The notes under the pieces: model-generated | Seen by the model: the letters and a program-made list of their open reading frames with translations, nothing else | Databases searched by the model: none | Told to the model about the DNA's origin: nothing | Made by a program: the position numbers and the translations under genes | Origin: Lepidurus packardi | Lineage: Eukaryota; Arthropoda; Branchiopoda; Notostraca; Triopsidae | DNA length: 64,000 bases | Assembly: GCA_023053545.1 (NCBI GenBank) | Contig: JAKZAN010000121.1 | Span: forward strand, 1 to 64,000 | Reading direction: 5' to 3' | Shown here: piece by piece, positions 27,452 to 40,845 of the stretch | Layout: the number at the start of each line of letters is the position of its first letter | How positions within the stretch are numbered: position 1 is the stretch's first letter

Positions 27452-28715
27452 TGAATTAATTCCTTACGGACTGAATTAATTCTTTAGGATTGATTGAATT
27501 CCATTCTTACTGAATTAATTCCTTACGGACTGAATTAATTCCTTACGTACTGAAGTTATTAGTTACGGATTGAAATAATTCCTTACGGACTGAATTAATT
27601 TCTTACGGACTGAATTAATACCTTACGGACTGAATTAAATCCTTACGGACTGAATTAATTCCTTACGGACTTAATTAATTCCTTACGGACTGAATAAATT
27701 CTTTAGGATTGATTGAATTCCATTCTTACTGAATTAATTCCTTACGGACTGAATTAATTCCTTACGTACTGAAGTTATTAGTTACGGATTGAATTAATTC
27801 CTTACGGACTGAATTAATTCCTTACGGACTGAATTAATACCTTACGGACTGAATTAAATCCTTACGGACTGAATTAATTCCTTACGGACTTAATTAATTC
27901 CTTACGGACTTAATTAATTCCTTACGGACTATATTAATTCCTTACGGACTGAATTAATTCATTACGGACTGAATTAATTCCTTACGGACTGAATCAATTC
28001 CTTACAGACTGAATTAATTCCTTACGGACTGAATTAATTCCTTACGGACTGAATCATTTCCTTACGGACTGAATTAATTCTTTAGGATTGATTGAATTCC
28101 ATTCTTACTGAATTAATTCCTTACGGACTGAACTATTTCCTTACGGACTGAATTAATTCTTTAGGATTGATTGAATTCCAATCTTACTGAAATTATTCCT
28201 TACGGACTGAATTAATTCCTTACGGACTGAATCAATTCCTTACGGACTGAATTAATTCCTTACGGACTGAATTAATTCCTTACGGACTGAATCATTTCCT
28301 TACGGACTGAATTAATTCTTTAGGATTGATTGAATTCCTTTCTTACTGAATTAATTTCATACGGACGGAATTAATTCTTTACGGACTTAATTAATTACTT
28401 ACGGACTTAATTAATTCCTTACGTACTTAACTAATTCTTTACGGTCTGAATTAATTCCTTACGGACTGAATTATTTCCTTACGGACTGAATTAATTCTTT
28501 AGGATTGATTGAATTCCTTTCTTAATGAATTAATTCCTTACGGACTGAATTAGTTCCTTAATTAATTCCTTACGGACTGAATTAATTTCATACGGACTGA
28601 ATTAATTCATTACGGACTTAATTACTCGATTTCGGACTGAATTAATTCCTTACGGACTGAATTAATTCCTTACGTACTGAAGTTATTCCTTACGGACTGA
28701 ATCAATTCCTTACGG
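27452..28715 (+). repeat. 1.26-kb segment, copy 1 of a 2,672-bp-offset pair
   Basis: It recurs at 30,124-31,388 at an offset of 2,672 bp: TTTAGG 27,483/30,155, TAGTTACGGA 27,560/30,232, TTACAGACT 28,002/30,674, CAATCTTACT 28,179/30,851. I noted three differences: TAGTTCC near 28,551, CTCGAT at 28,625 (ATCGAT in copy 2), and CCTACGG in copy 2 near 30,970. The offset equals 135 units minus 12 (twelve 19-bp units) minus 16 (two 12-bp units), an exact balance. Confidence 0.78.
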
Positions 28716-29702
28716 ACTGAATTAATTCCTTACGTACTGAATTAATACCTTACGGACTGAATTAATTCCTTACGGACTGAGTTAATTCCTTACGGACTGA
28801 AATAATTCCTTACGGACTGAAATAATTCCTTACTGACTGAAATAATTCCTTACTGACTGAATTAATTCCTTACGGACTGAACTAATTCCTTACGGACTGA
28901 ATTAATTCCTTACGGACTTAATTAATTCCTTACGGACTGAATTAATTCCTTACGGACTGAATTAATTCTTCACGATTGATTGAATTCCGTTCTTACTGAA
29001 TTAATTCCTTACGGACTGAATTATTTCCTTACGGACTGAATTAATTCTTTAGGATTGATTGAATTCCATTCTTACTGAAATAATTCCTTACGGAATGAAT
29101 TAATTCCTTACGGACTGAATTAATTCCTTACGGACTGAATTAATACCTTACGGACTGAATTAAATCCTTACGGACTGAATTAATTCCTTACGGACTTAAT
29201 TAATTACTTACGGACTGAATTAATTCCTTACGGATTTAATTAATTCCTTACGGACTGAAATAATTCCTTACGGACTGAATTAATTCCCTACGGACTGAAT
29301 CAATTCCTTACGGACTGAATTAATTCCTTACGGACTGAATTATTTCCTTACGGACTGAATTAATTCTTTAGGATTGATTGAATTACATTCTTACTGAATT
29401 AATTCCTTACGGACTGAACTATTTCCTTACGGACTGAATTAATTCTTTAGGATTGATTGAATTCCATTCTTACTGAATTAATTCCTTACGGACTGAATCA
29501 ATTCCTTACGGACTGAATCATTTCCTTACGGACTGAATTAATTCTTTAGGATTGATTGAATTCCTTTCTTACTGAATTAATTTCATACGTACGGAATTAA
29601 TTCTTTACGGACTTAATTATTTCCTTAAGGACTTAGTTAATTCCTTACGTACTTAATTAATTCTTTACGGTCTGAATTAATTCCTTACGGACTGAATTAT
29701 TT

Positions 29703-30154
29703 CCTTACGGACTGAATTAATTCTTTAGGATTGATTGAATTCCTTTCTTAATGAATTAATTCCTTACGGACTGAATTAATTCCTTACGGACTGAATTAAT
29801 TACTTAATTAATTCCTTACGGACTGAATTAATTTCATACGGACTGAATTAATTCATTACGGACTTAATTAATCGATTTCGGACTGAATTAATTCATTATG
29901 GACTTAACTAATTCCGTAAGGAATGAATTAATTAATTACGGACTGAGTTAATTCCTTACGGACTGAAATAATTCCTTACTGACTGAAATAATTCCTTACT
30001 GACTGAATTAATTCCTTACGGACTGAATTAATTCCTTACGGACTGAATTAATTCCTTACGGACTGAATTAATTCCTTACGGACTGAATCAATTCCTTACG
30101 GACTGAATTAATTCCTTACGGACTGAATTAATTCCTTACGGACTGAATTAATTC
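29703..30154 (+). repeat. 451-bp block shared with about 1,391-1,840
   Basis: Relative to the homologous place near 27,480 this is an extra block. Its contents match the far-away segment at about 1,391-1,840: a TTTAGG dimer ending CTTTCTTAATG, the 12-bp truncated unit (29,801), TTTCATACGG, ATCGAT (29,871; offset 28,319 from 1,552), CATTATGGACTTAACTAATT and the reversed-looking core CCGTAAGG. The main differences are one extra consensus unit before the 12-bp unit and single substitutions (GAATGAATTAATT versus GAATGAATGAATT). Confidence 0.72.
29914..29921 (+). repeat. Second CCGTAAGG reversed core octamer
   Basis: The same CCGTAAGG replacement in the same neighbourhood (CATTATGG, TTAACTAATT before; GAATGAATTAATTAATTACGG after). 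It lies 28,319 bp from the first, the same offset as the neighbouring ATCGAT sites, so it was copied with its block rather than arising twice. Confidence 0.75.
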
Positions 30155-31388
30155 TTTAGGATTGATTGAATTCCATTCTTACTGAATTAATTCCTTACGG
30201 ACTGAATTAATTCCTTACGTACTGAAGTTATTAGTTACGGATTGAAATAATTCCTTACGGACTGAATTAATTTCTTACGGACTGAATTAATACCTTACGG
30301 ACTGAATTAAATCCTTACGGACTGAATTAATTCCTTACGGACTTAATTAATTCCTTACGGACTGAATAAATTCTTTAGGATTGATTGAATTCCATTCTTA
30401 CTGAATTAATTCCTTACGGACTGAATTAATTCCTTACGTACTGAAGTTATTAGTTACGGATTGAATTAATTCCTTACGGACTGAATTAATTCCTTACGGA
30501 CTGAATTAATACCTTACGGACTGAATTAAATCCTTACGGACTGAATTAATTCCTTACGGACTTAATTAATTCCTTACGGACTTAATTAATTCCTTACGGA
30601 CTATATTAATTCCTTACGGACTGAATTAATTCATTACGGACTGAATTAATTCCTTACGGACTGAATCAATTCCTTACAGACTGAATTAATTCCTTACGGA
30701 CTGAATTAATTCCTTACGGACTGAATCATTTCCTTACGGACTGAATTAATTCTTTAGGATTGATTGAATTCCATTCTTACTGAATTAATTCCTTACGGAC
30801 TGAACTATTTCCTTACGGACTGAATTAATTCTTTAGGATTGATTGAATTCCAATCTTACTGAAATTATTCCTTACGGACTGAATTAATTCCTTACGGACT
30901 GAATCAATTCCTTACGGACTGAATTAATTCCTTACGGACTGAATTAATTCCTTACGGACTGAATCATTTCCCTACGGACTGAATTAATTCTTTAGGATTG
31001 ATTGAATTCCTTTCTTACTGAATTAATTTCATACGGACGGAATTAATTCTTTACGGACTTAATTAATTACTTACGGACTTAATTAATTCCTTACGTACTT
31101 AACTAATTCTTTACGGTCTGAATTAATTCCTTACGGACTGAATTATTTCCTTACGGACTGAATTAATTCTTTAGGATTGATTGAATTCCTTTCTTAATGA
31201 ATTAATTCCTTACGGACTGAATTAATTCCTTAATTAATTCCTTACGGACTGAATTAATTTCATACGGACTGAATTAATTCATTACGGACTTAATTAATCG
31301 ATTTCGGACTGAATTAATTCCTTACGGACTGAATTAATTCCTTACGTACTGAAGTTATTCCTTACGGACTGAATCAATTCCTTACGGA
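30124..31388 (+). repeat. 1.26-kb segment, copy 2
   Basis: The partner of 27,452-28,715, with an intact ATCGAT at 31,297 and the 12-bp unit near 31,221. Just upstream, the preceding part of the same large unit (TTCACGATT 28,969, TTTCATACGTACGG near 29,582) matches 26,767-27,370 at offsets of only 2,202-2,221 bp, so about 451 bp were added between the two parts in this copy (about 29,703-30,154). Confidence 0.76.
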
Positions 31389-32644
31389 CTTAATTAATTC
31401 CTTACGGACTTAATTAATTCCTTACGGACTGAATTAATTCCTTACGGACTGAATTAATTCTTCACGATTGATTGAATTCCGTTCTTACTGATTTAATTCC
31501 TTACGGACTGAATTATTTCCTTACGGACTGAATTAATTCTTTAGGATTGATTGAATTCCATTCTTACTGAAGTTATTCCTTACGGACTGAATTAATTCCT
31601 TACGGACTGAATTAATACCTTACGGACTGAATTAAATCCTTACGGACTGAATTAATTCCTTACGGATTTAATTAATTCCTTACGGACTAAATTAATTCCT
31701 TACGGACTGAATTAATTCATTACGGACTGAATTAATTCCTTACGGACTTCATTAATTCCTTACGGACCTAATTAATTCCTTACGGACGGAATTAATTCTT
31801 TACGGACTTAATTAATTCCTTACGGACTTAGTTAATTCCTTACGGACTTAATTAATTCTTTACGGTCTGAATTAATTCCGTACGGATTTAATTAATTCCT
31901 TACGGACTTAATTAATTCCTTACTGACTGAATTAATTCCTTACGGACTGAACTAATTCCTTACGGACTGAATTAATTCCTTACGGACTTAATTAATTCCT
32001 TACGGACTTAATTAATTCCTTACAGACTGAATTAATTCCTTACGGACTGAATTAATTCTTCACGATTGATTGAATTCCGTTCTTACTGATTTAATTCCTT
32101 ACGGACTGAATTATTTCCTTACGGACTGAATAAATTCTTTAGGATTGATTGAATTCCATTCTTACTGAAATAATTCCTTACGGAATGAATTAATTCCTTA
32201 CGTACTGAATCAATTCCTTACGGACTGAATTAATTCCTTACGTACTGAAGTTATTCCTTACGGATTGAATTAATTCCTTACGGACTGAATTAATTCCTTA
32301 CGGACTGAATTAATACCTTACGGACTGAATTAAATCCTTACGGACTGAATTAATTCCTTACGGACTTAATTAATTCTTTACGGACTGAATTAATTCCTTA
32401 CGGATTTAATTAATTCCTTACGGACTGAAATAATTCCTTACGGACTGAATTAATTCCCTACGGACTGAATCAATTCCTTACGGACTGAATTAATTCCTTA
32501 CGGACTGAATTATTTCCTTACGGACTGAATTAATTCTTTAGGATTGATTGAATTACATTCTTACTGAATTAATTCCTTACGGACTGAACTATTTCCTTAC
32601 GGACTCAATTAATTCTTTAGGATTGATTGAATTCCATTCTTACT

Positions 32645-32665
32645 GAATTAATTTCCTTACGGACT
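32645..32665 (+). repeat. Rare indel monomers (21-bp example)
   Basis: This unit is 21 bp, reading GAATTAATTTCC with an extra T. Other single-base length changes outside marker dimers: 19 bp at 25,968-25,986 (AATTCCTACGG), 19 bp at 57,962-57,980 and 58,021-58,039 (CTTACGGCTGAATT), and 21 bp at 62,933-62,953 (ACCGACTTGAATC). They are scarce against about 3,200 units; the 57,962/58,021 pair was probably copied once as a 59-bp block. Confidence 0.75.
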
Positions 32666-33263
32666 GAACTATTTCCTTACGGACTGAATTAATTCCTTAG
32701 GATTGATTGAATTCCATTCTTACTGAAATAACTCCTTACGGACTGAATTAATTCCTTACGGACTGAATCAATTCCTTACGGACTGAATTAATTTTTTACG
32801 GACTTGATTAATTCCTTACGGACTTAATTAATTCCTTACGGACTGAATTAATTCTTTAGGATTGATTGAATTCCTTTCTTACTGAATTAATTCCTTACGG
32901 AATGAATTAATTCCTTACGGATTTAATTAATTCCTTACGGAATGAATTAATTCCTTACGGATTTAATTAATTCCTTACGGACTTAATTAATTCCTTACGG
33001 ACTTAATTAATACTTTACGGACTGAATTAATTCCTTACGGACTGAACTAATTCCTTACGGACTTAATTAATTCCTTACGGACTTAATTAATTCCTTACGG
33101 ACAGAACAAATTTCTTACGGACTTATTTAATTCCCTACGGACTTGATAAATTCCTTACGGACTTAATTAATTCCTTACGGACTTAATAAATTCCTTACGG
33201 ACTGAACAAATTCCTTACGGACTTAATTAATTCCTTACGGACTTGATAAATTCCTTACGGACT

Positions 33264-33302
33264 GAATTAATTCTTTAGGATTGATTGAATTCCTTTCTTA
33301 CT
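33264..33302 (+). repeat. 39-bp marker dimer, domain B form
   Basis: The 19-bp unit GAATTAATTCTTTAGGATT is followed by GATTGAATTCCTTTCTTACT. This copy is followed by units with CTTATGGACT, CTTACGTCCT and ATTACAGACT. The same order recurs after TTTAGG at 37,748, 40,104 and 41,840. A second class, followed by GGAATG and GGATTT units, has TTTAGG at 32,855, 36,030, 37,269, 39,665 and 41,401. A third class, preceded by AATTACGGACTGAACTAATT, is listed under domain B. These three classes give the internal order of the domain B higher-order repeat. Confidence 0.8.
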
Positions 33303-33910
33303 GAATTAATTCCTTATGGACTGAATTAATTCCTTACGTCCTGATTTAATTCATTACAGACTGAATTAATTCCTTATGGACTGAATTAATTCTTTACGAA
33401 CTTAATTAATTCCTTACGGACTTAATTAATTCCTTGTGGACTTAAATAATTCCTTACGGACTGAAATAATTCCTTACGGACTGAATTAATTCCTTACGGA
33501 CTGAATTAATTCTTTACGGGCTGAAGTAATTCATTACGGACTTAATTAATTCCTTACGGACTGAATTAATTCTTTAGGATTGATTGAATTCCTTTCTTAC
33601 TGAATTAATTCCTTATGGACTGAATTAATTCCTTACGGATTTAATTAATTCCTTACGGACTTAATTAATTCGTTGCGGACTGAATTAATTCCTTACGGAC
33701 TGAATTAATTCCTTACGGACTGAATTAATTCTTTACGGACTGAATTAATTCATTACGGACTGAATTAATTCCTTACGGACTTTATTAATTCCTTACGGAC
33801 TGAACTAATTCCTTACGGACGGAATTAATTCCTTACGGACTGAATTAATTCCTTACGGAATGAATTAATTCATTACGGACTTAATTAATTCCTTACGGAC
33901 TGAATTAATT

Positions 33911-33950
33911 CTTTACTGACTTTATAAATTCCTTACGGATTATATCAATT
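33911..33950 (+). repeat. CTTTATAAATTCC / GGATTATATCAATTCC pair, B and C landmark
   Basis: Two neighbouring units, one ending CTTTACTGACT followed by TTATAAATTCC, the next with GGATTATATC. TATATC starts at 33,941, 38,535, 42,692, 47,065, 49,300, 52,534, 53,432, 62,394 and 63,670. None is in domain A, so it appeared after the A/B split and links B to C. It is absent between 53,432 and 62,394, the stretch rich in CCTTGGGG and AAATACTTAGGG units. Confidence 0.78.
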
Positions 33951-35399
33951 CCTTGCGAACTTAATTAATTCTTTACGGAATGAATTAATTCCTTACGGAC
34001 TGAATTAATTTCTTACGGACTTAATTAATTCCTTACGGCCTGATTTAATTCCTTACAGACTGAATTAATTCCTTACGTCCTGATTTAATTCATTACAGAC
34101 TGAATTAATTCCTTATGGACTGAATTAATTCTTTACGAACTTAATTAATTCCTTACGGACTTAATTAATTCCTTACGGACTTAATATATTCCTTGTGGAC
34201 TGAAATAAATCCTTACGGACTGAATTAATTCCTTACGGACTGAATCAATTCCTTACGGACTGAATTAATTCTTTACGGGCTGAAGTAATTCATTACGGAC
34301 TGAATTAATTCCTTACGGACTTAAATAATTCCTTACGGGCTGAATTAATTCATTACGGACTGAATTAATCCCTTACGGACTTAATTAATTCCTTACGGAC
34401 TGAACAAATTCCTTACGGACTGAACAAATTCCTTACGGACTTAATTAATTCCTTACGGATTTAATTAATTCCTTACGGACTGAACAAATTCCTTACGGAC
34501 TTAATTAATTCCTTACGGACTGAACAAATTCCTTACGGACTTAACTAATTCCTTACGGACTGAACAAATTCCTTACGGACTTAATAAATTCCTTACGGAC
34601 TGAATTAATTCTTTACGGACTGAATTAATTCATTACGGACTGAATTAATTCCTTACGGACTGAACAAATTCCTTACGGACTGAACATATTCCTTACGGAC
34701 TTAATTAACTCCTTACGGACTTAATTAATTCTTTACGGACTTAATTAATTCCTTACGGACTGAATTAATTCTTTACGGACTTAATTAATTCCTTATGGAC
34801 TTAATTAATTCTTTACGGACTGAAAAAATTCCTTACGGACTTAATAAATTCCTTACGGACTTAATTAATTAATTACGGACTGAACTAATTCTTTAGGATT
34901 GATTGAATTCCTTTCTTACTGAATTAATTCCTTACGGATTGAATTAATTCCTGACGGATTTAATTAATTCCTTACGGACTTAATTAATTCCTTACGGACT
35001 TAATTAATACTTTACGGACTGAATTAATTCCTTACGGACTGAACTAATTCCTTACGGACTTAATTAATTCCTTCCGGACTTAATAAATTCCTGACGGACT
35101 GAACAAATTACTTACGGACTTAATTAATTCCTTACGGACTGAATTAATTCCGTACGGACTGAATTAATTCTTTTGGATTGATTGAATTCCTTTCTTACTG
35201 AATTAATTCCTTATGGACTGTATTAATTCCTTACGGATTTAATTAATTCCTTACGGACTTAATTAATTCGTTGCGGACTGAATTCATTCCTTACGGACTG
35301 AATTAATTCCTTACGGACTGAATTAATTCTTTACGGGCTGAAGTAATTCATTACGGACTGAATTAATTCCTTACGGACTTAAATAATTCCTTACGGGCT

Positions 35400-35960
35400 G
35401 AACAAATTCCTTACGGATTTAATTAATTCCTTACGGACTTAATTAATTCTTTACGGACTGAAATAATTCCTTACGGACTTAATTAATTCCTTACGGATTT
35501 AATTAATTCCTTACGGACTTAATTAATTCCTTACGGACTGAACAAATTCCTTACGGACTTAATTAATTCCTTACGGACTGAACAAATTACTTACGGACTT
35601 AATTAATTCATTACGGACTGAACAAATTCCTTACGGACTTAATAAATTCCTTACGGACTGAACAAATTCCTTACGGACTTAATTAATTCATTACGGACTG
35701 AACAAATTCCTTACGGACTTAATAAATTCCTTACGGACTGAATTAATTCTTTATGGACTGAATTAATTCATTACGGACTGAATTAATTCCTTACGGACTT
35801 AATTAATTCCTTACGGACTGAACATATTCCTTACGGACTTAATTAACTCCTTACGGACTTAATTAATTCTTTTCGGACTGAATTAATTCCTTACGGACTG
35901 AATTAATTTTTTACGGACTTGATTAATTCCTTACGGACTTAATTAATTCCTTACGGACTG
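35400..35960 (+). repeat. 560-bp segment repeated at about 36,700-37,260
   Basis: This domain B stretch recurs 1,299 bp downstream: AACATATTCC at 35,821 and 37,120, AATTTTTTACGG near 35,905 and 37,204, and CTTTTCGGACT near 35,870 and 37,169. It consists mostly of GAACAAATTC and TTAATTAATTC units in alternation. The two copies are followed by different intervals before the next TTTAGG dimer (36,030 and 37,269). Confidence 0.65.
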
Positions 35961-37268
35961 AACAAATTCCTTACGGACTTAATAAATTCCTTACGGACTT
36001 AATTAATTCCTTACGGACTGAATTAATTCTTTAGGATTGATTGAATTCCTTTCTTACTGAATTAATTCCTTACGGAATGAATTAATTCCTTACGGATTTA
36101 ATTAATTCCTTACGGAATGAATTAATTCCTTACGGATTTAATTAATTCCTTACGGACTTAATTAATTCCTTACGGACTTAATTCATACTTTACGGACTGA
36201 ATTAATTCCTTACGGACTGAACTAATTCCTTACGGACTTAATTAATTCCTTACGGACTTAATTAATTCCTTACGGACAGAACAAATTCCTTAAGGACTTA
36301 ATTAATTCTTTACGGACTTAATAAATTCCTGACGGACTGAACAAATTTCTTACGGACTTATTTAATTCCTTACGGACTTGATAAATTCCTTACGGACTTA
36401 ATTAATTCCTTACGGACTTAATAAATTCCTTACGGACTGAACAAATTCCTTACGGACTTAATTAATTCCTTACGGACTTGATAAATTCCTTACGGACTTA
36501 ATTAATTCCTTACGGACTGAACAAATTCCTTACGGACTTAATTAATTCCTTACGGACTGAACAAATTCCTTACGGACTGAACAAATTCCTTACGGACTGA
36601 ATTAATTCCTTACGGACTGAATTAATTCTTTACGGACTGAATTAATTCATTACGGACTGAATTAATTCCTTACGGACTTAATTAATTCCTTACGGACTGA
36701 ACAAATTCCTTACGGATTTAATTAATTCCTTACGGACTTAATTAATTCTTTACGGACTGAAATAATTCCTTACGGACTTAATTAATTCATTACGGATTTA
36801 ATTAATTCCTTACGGACTTAATTAATTCCTTACGGACTGAACAAATTCCTTACGGACTTAATTAATTCCTTACGGACTGAACAAATTCCTTACGGACTTA
36901 ATTAATTCATTACGGACTGAACAAATTCCTTACGGACTTAATAAATTCCTTACGGACTGAACAAATTCCTTACGGACTTAATTAATTCATTACGGACTGA
37001 ACAAATTCCTTACGGACTTAATAAATTCCTTACGGACTGAATTAGTTCTTTACGGACTGAATTAATTCATTACGGACTGAATTAATTCCTTACGGACTTA
37101 ATTAATTCCTTACGGACTGAACATATTCCTTACGGACTTAATTAACTCCTTACGGACTTAATTAATTCTTTTCGGACTGAATTAATTCCTTACGGACTGA
37201 ATTAATTTTTTACGGACTTGATTAATTCCTTACGGACTTAATTAATTCCTTACGGACTGAATTAATTC

Positions 37269-39406
37269 TTTAGGATTGATTGAATTCCTTTCTTACTGAA
37301 TTAATTCCTTACGGAATGAATTAATTCCTTACGGATTTAATTAATTCCTTACGGAATGAATTAATTCCTTACGGATTTAATTAATTCCTTACGGACTTAA
37401 TTAATTCCTTACGGACTTAATTAATACTTTACGGACTGAATTAATTCCTTACGGACTGAACTAATTCCTTACGGACTTAATTAATTCCTTACGGACTTAA
37501 TTAATTCCTTACGGACAGAACAAATTCCTTACGGACTTAATTAATTCTTTACGGACTTAATAAATTCCTGACGGACTGAACAAATTTCTTACGGACTTAT
37601 TTAATTCCCTACGGACTTGATAAATTCCTTACGGACTTAATTAATTCCTTACGGACTTAATAAATTCCTTACGGACTGAACAAATTCCTTACGGACTTAA
37701 TTAATTCCTTACGGACTTGATAAATTCCTTACGGACTGAATTAATTCTTTAGGATTGATTGAATTCCTTTCTTACTGAATTAATTCCTTATGGACTGAAT
37801 TAATTCCTTACGTCCTGATTTAATTCATTACAGACTGAATTAATTCCTTATGGACTGAATTAATTCTTTACGAACTTAATTAATTCCTTACGGACTTAAT
37901 TAATTCCTTGTGGACTGAAATAAATGCTTACGGACTGAATTAATTCCTTACGGACTGAATCAATTCCTTACGGACTGAATTAATTCTTTACGGGCTGAAG
38001 TAATTCATTACGGACTGAATTAATTCCTTACGGACTTAAATAATTCCTTACGGACTGAAATAATTCCTTACGGACTGAATTAATTCCTTACGGACTGAAT
38101 TAATTCTTTACGGGCTGAAGTAATTAATTACGGACTTAATTAATTCCTTACGGACTGAATTAATTCTTTAGGATTGATTGAATTCCTTTCTTACTGAATT
38201 AATTCCTTATGGACTGAATTAATTCCTTACGGATTTAATTAATTCCTTACGGACTTAATTAATTCGTTGCGGACTGAATTAATTCCTTACGGACTGAATT
38301 AATTCCTTACGGACTGAATTAATTCTTTACGGACTGAATTAATTCATTACGGACTGAATTAATTCCTTACGGACTTTATTAATTCCTTACGGACTGAACT
38401 AATTCCTTACGGACGGAATTAATTCCTTACGGACTGAATTAATTCCTTACGGAATGAATTAATTCATTACGGACTTAATTAATTCCTTACGGACTGAATT
38501 AATTCTTTACTGACTTTATAAATTCCTTACGGATTATATCAATTCCTTGCGAACTTAATTAATTCTTTACGGAATGAATTAATTCCTTACGGACTGAATT
38601 AATTTCTTACGGACTTAATTAATTCCTTACGGCCTGATTTAATTCCTTACAGACTGAATTAATTCCTTACGTCCTGATTTAATTCATTACAGACTGAATT
38701 AATTCCTTATGGACTGAATTAATTCTTTACGAACTTAATTAATTCCTTACGGACTTAATTAATTCCTTACGGACTTAATATATTCCTTGTGGACTGAAAT
38801 AAATCCTTACGGACTGAATTAATTCCTTACGGACTGAATCAATTCCTTACGGACTGAATTAATTCTTTACGGGCTGAAGTAATTCATTACGGACTGAATT
38901 AATTCCTTACGGACTTAAATAATTCCTTACGGGCTGAATTAATTCATTACGGACTGAATTAATCCCTTACGGACTTAATTAATTCCTTACGGACTGAACA
39001 AATTCCTTACGGACTGAACAAATTCCTTACGGACTTAATTAATTCCTTACGGATTTAATTAATTCCTTACGGACTGAACAAATTCCTTACGGACTTAATA
39101 AATTCCTTACGGACTGAATTAATTCTTTACGGACTGAATTAATTCATTACGGACTGAATTAATTCCTTACGGACTGAACAAATTCCTTACGGACTGAACA
39201 TATTCCTTACGGACTTAATTAACTCCTTACGGACTTAATTAATTCTTTACGGACTTAATTAATTCCTTATGGACTTAATTAATTCTTTACGGACTGAAAA
39301 AATTCCTTACGGACTTAATAAATTCCTTACGGACTTAATAAATTCCTTACGGACTTAATAAATTCCTTACGGACTTAATTAATTAATTACGGACTGAACT
39401 AATTCT
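37269..39406 (+). repeat. Domain B long unit, copy 2
   Basis: The second copy of the series starting at 32,855. It has gained about 60 bp between the first and second dimer classes and 120 bp between the second and third landmarks relative to copy 1, then lost 80 bp before 39,406. Near 37,920 the unit AAATGCTTACGG is private to this copy. Confidence 0.7.
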
Positions 39407-40532
39407 TTAGGATTGATTGAATCAATTTTTTACTGAATTAATTCCTTACGGATTGAATTAATTCCTTACGGATTTAATTAATTCCTTACGGACTTAATTA
39501 ATTCCTTACGGACTTAATTAATACTTTACGGACTGAATTAATTCCTTACGGACTGAACTAATTCCTTACGGACTTAATTAATTCCTTCCGGACTTAATAA
39601 ATTCCTTACGGACTTAATAAATTCCTTACGGACTTAATTAATTCCTTACGGACTGAATTAATTCTTTAGGATTGATTGAATTCCTTTCTTACTGAATTAA
39701 TTCCTTACGGAATGAATTAATTCCTTACGGATTTAATTAATTCCTTACGGAATGAATTAATTCCTTACGGATTTAATTAATTCCTTACGGACTTAATTAA
39801 TTCCTTACGGACTGAACTAATTCCTTACGGACTTAATTAATTCCTTACGGACTTAATTAATTCCTTACGGACAGAACAAATTCCTTACGGACTTAATTAA
39901 TTCTTTACGGACTTAATAAATTCCTGACGGACTGAACAAATTCCTTACGGACTTATTTAATTCCTTACGGACTTGATAAATTCCTTACGGACTTAATTAA
40001 TTCCTTACGGACTTAATAAATTCCTTACGGACTGAACAAATTCCTTACGGACTTAATTAATTCCTTACGGACTTGATAAATTCCTTACGGACTGAATTAA
40101 TTCTTTAGGATTGATTGAATTCCTTTCTTACTGAATTAATTCCTTATGGACTGAATTAATTCCTTACGTCCTGATTTAATTCATTACAGACTGAATTAAT
40201 TCCTTATGGACTGAATTAATTCTTTACGAACTTAATTAATTCCTTACGGACTTAATTAATTCCTTGTGGACTGAAATAAATCCTTACGGACTGAATTAAT
40301 TCCTTACGGACTGAATCAATTCCTTACGGACTGAATTAATTCTTTACGGGCTGAAGTAATTCATTACGGACTGAATTAATTCCTTACGGACTTAAATAAT
40401 TCCTTACGGACTGAAATAATTCCTTACGGACTGAATTAATTCCTTACGGACTGAATTAATTCTTTACGGGCTGAAGTAATTCATTACGGACTTAATTAAT
40501 TCCTTACGGACTGAATTAATTCTTTAGGATTG
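39090..40532 (+). repeat. 1,736-bp-period repeat in domain B, copy 1
   Basis: TTTAGG dimers at 39,406, 39,665, 40,104 and 40,523 recur at 41,142, 41,401, 41,840 and 42,259, each exactly 1,736 bp later (87 units minus four 19-bp dimers). Before 39,360 the offset is 1,756 because copy 1 has one extra GAATAAATT-type unit. Copy 1 has GATTGAATCAATTTTTTACT at 39,41x where copy 2 has GATTGAATTCCTTTTTTACT. Confidence 0.78.
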
Positions 40533-40845
40533 ATTGAATTCCTTTCTTACTGAATTAATTCCTTATGGACTGAATTAATTCCTTACGGATTTAATTAAAT
40601 CCTTACGGACTTAATTAATTCGTTGCGGACTGAATTAATTCATTACGGACTGAATTAATCCCTTACGGACTTAATTAATTCCTTACGGACTGAACAAATT
40701 CCTTACGGACTTAATTAATTCCTTACGGATTTAATTAATTCCTTACGGACTGAACAAATTCCTTACGGACTTAATTAATTCCTTACGGACTGAACAAATT
40801 CCTTACGGACTTAACTAATTCCTTACGGACTGAACAAATTCCTTA

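Larger units (their letters stand above)
1..32780 (+). repeat. Satellite domain A
   Basis: This domain is defined by marker dimers whose second unit ends CATTCTTACT, CGTTCTTACT, or CTTTCTTAATG running into the next unit. It is also rich in GAATTAATAC, GAATTAAATC, doubled CTTACTGACT and GAAGTTATT units. It contains all TTCACGATT dimers, all ATCGAT cassettes and all 12-bp truncated units seen in the window. The last CATTCTTACT dimer is near 32,713 and the first domain B dimer is at 32,855, so the border lies between them. The domain is internally patchy, with several local higher-order repeats of 0.3 to 3.5 kb. Confidence 0.75.
32855..34892 (+). repeat. Domain B long unit, copy 1 (again at 37,269-39,406)
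   Basis: A run of three dimer classes in the order GGAATG class (32,855), TTATGG class (33,274 and 33,573), then AATTACGGACTGAACTAATT class (34,892). The same order occurs at 37,269, 37,748, 38,167 and 39,406, with offsets of 4,414, 4,474, 4,594 and 4,514 bp; the changes are whole-unit gains and losses. A distinctive GGATTATATCAATTCC unit after CTTTATAAATTCC is at 33,941 and 38,535. Confidence 0.7.

Noticed and set aside
29703-30154. Insertion sequence or transposon
   Set aside because: The extra block is made wholly of satellite units, with no terminal inverted repeats, no target duplication distinguishable from the array, and no coding capacity.
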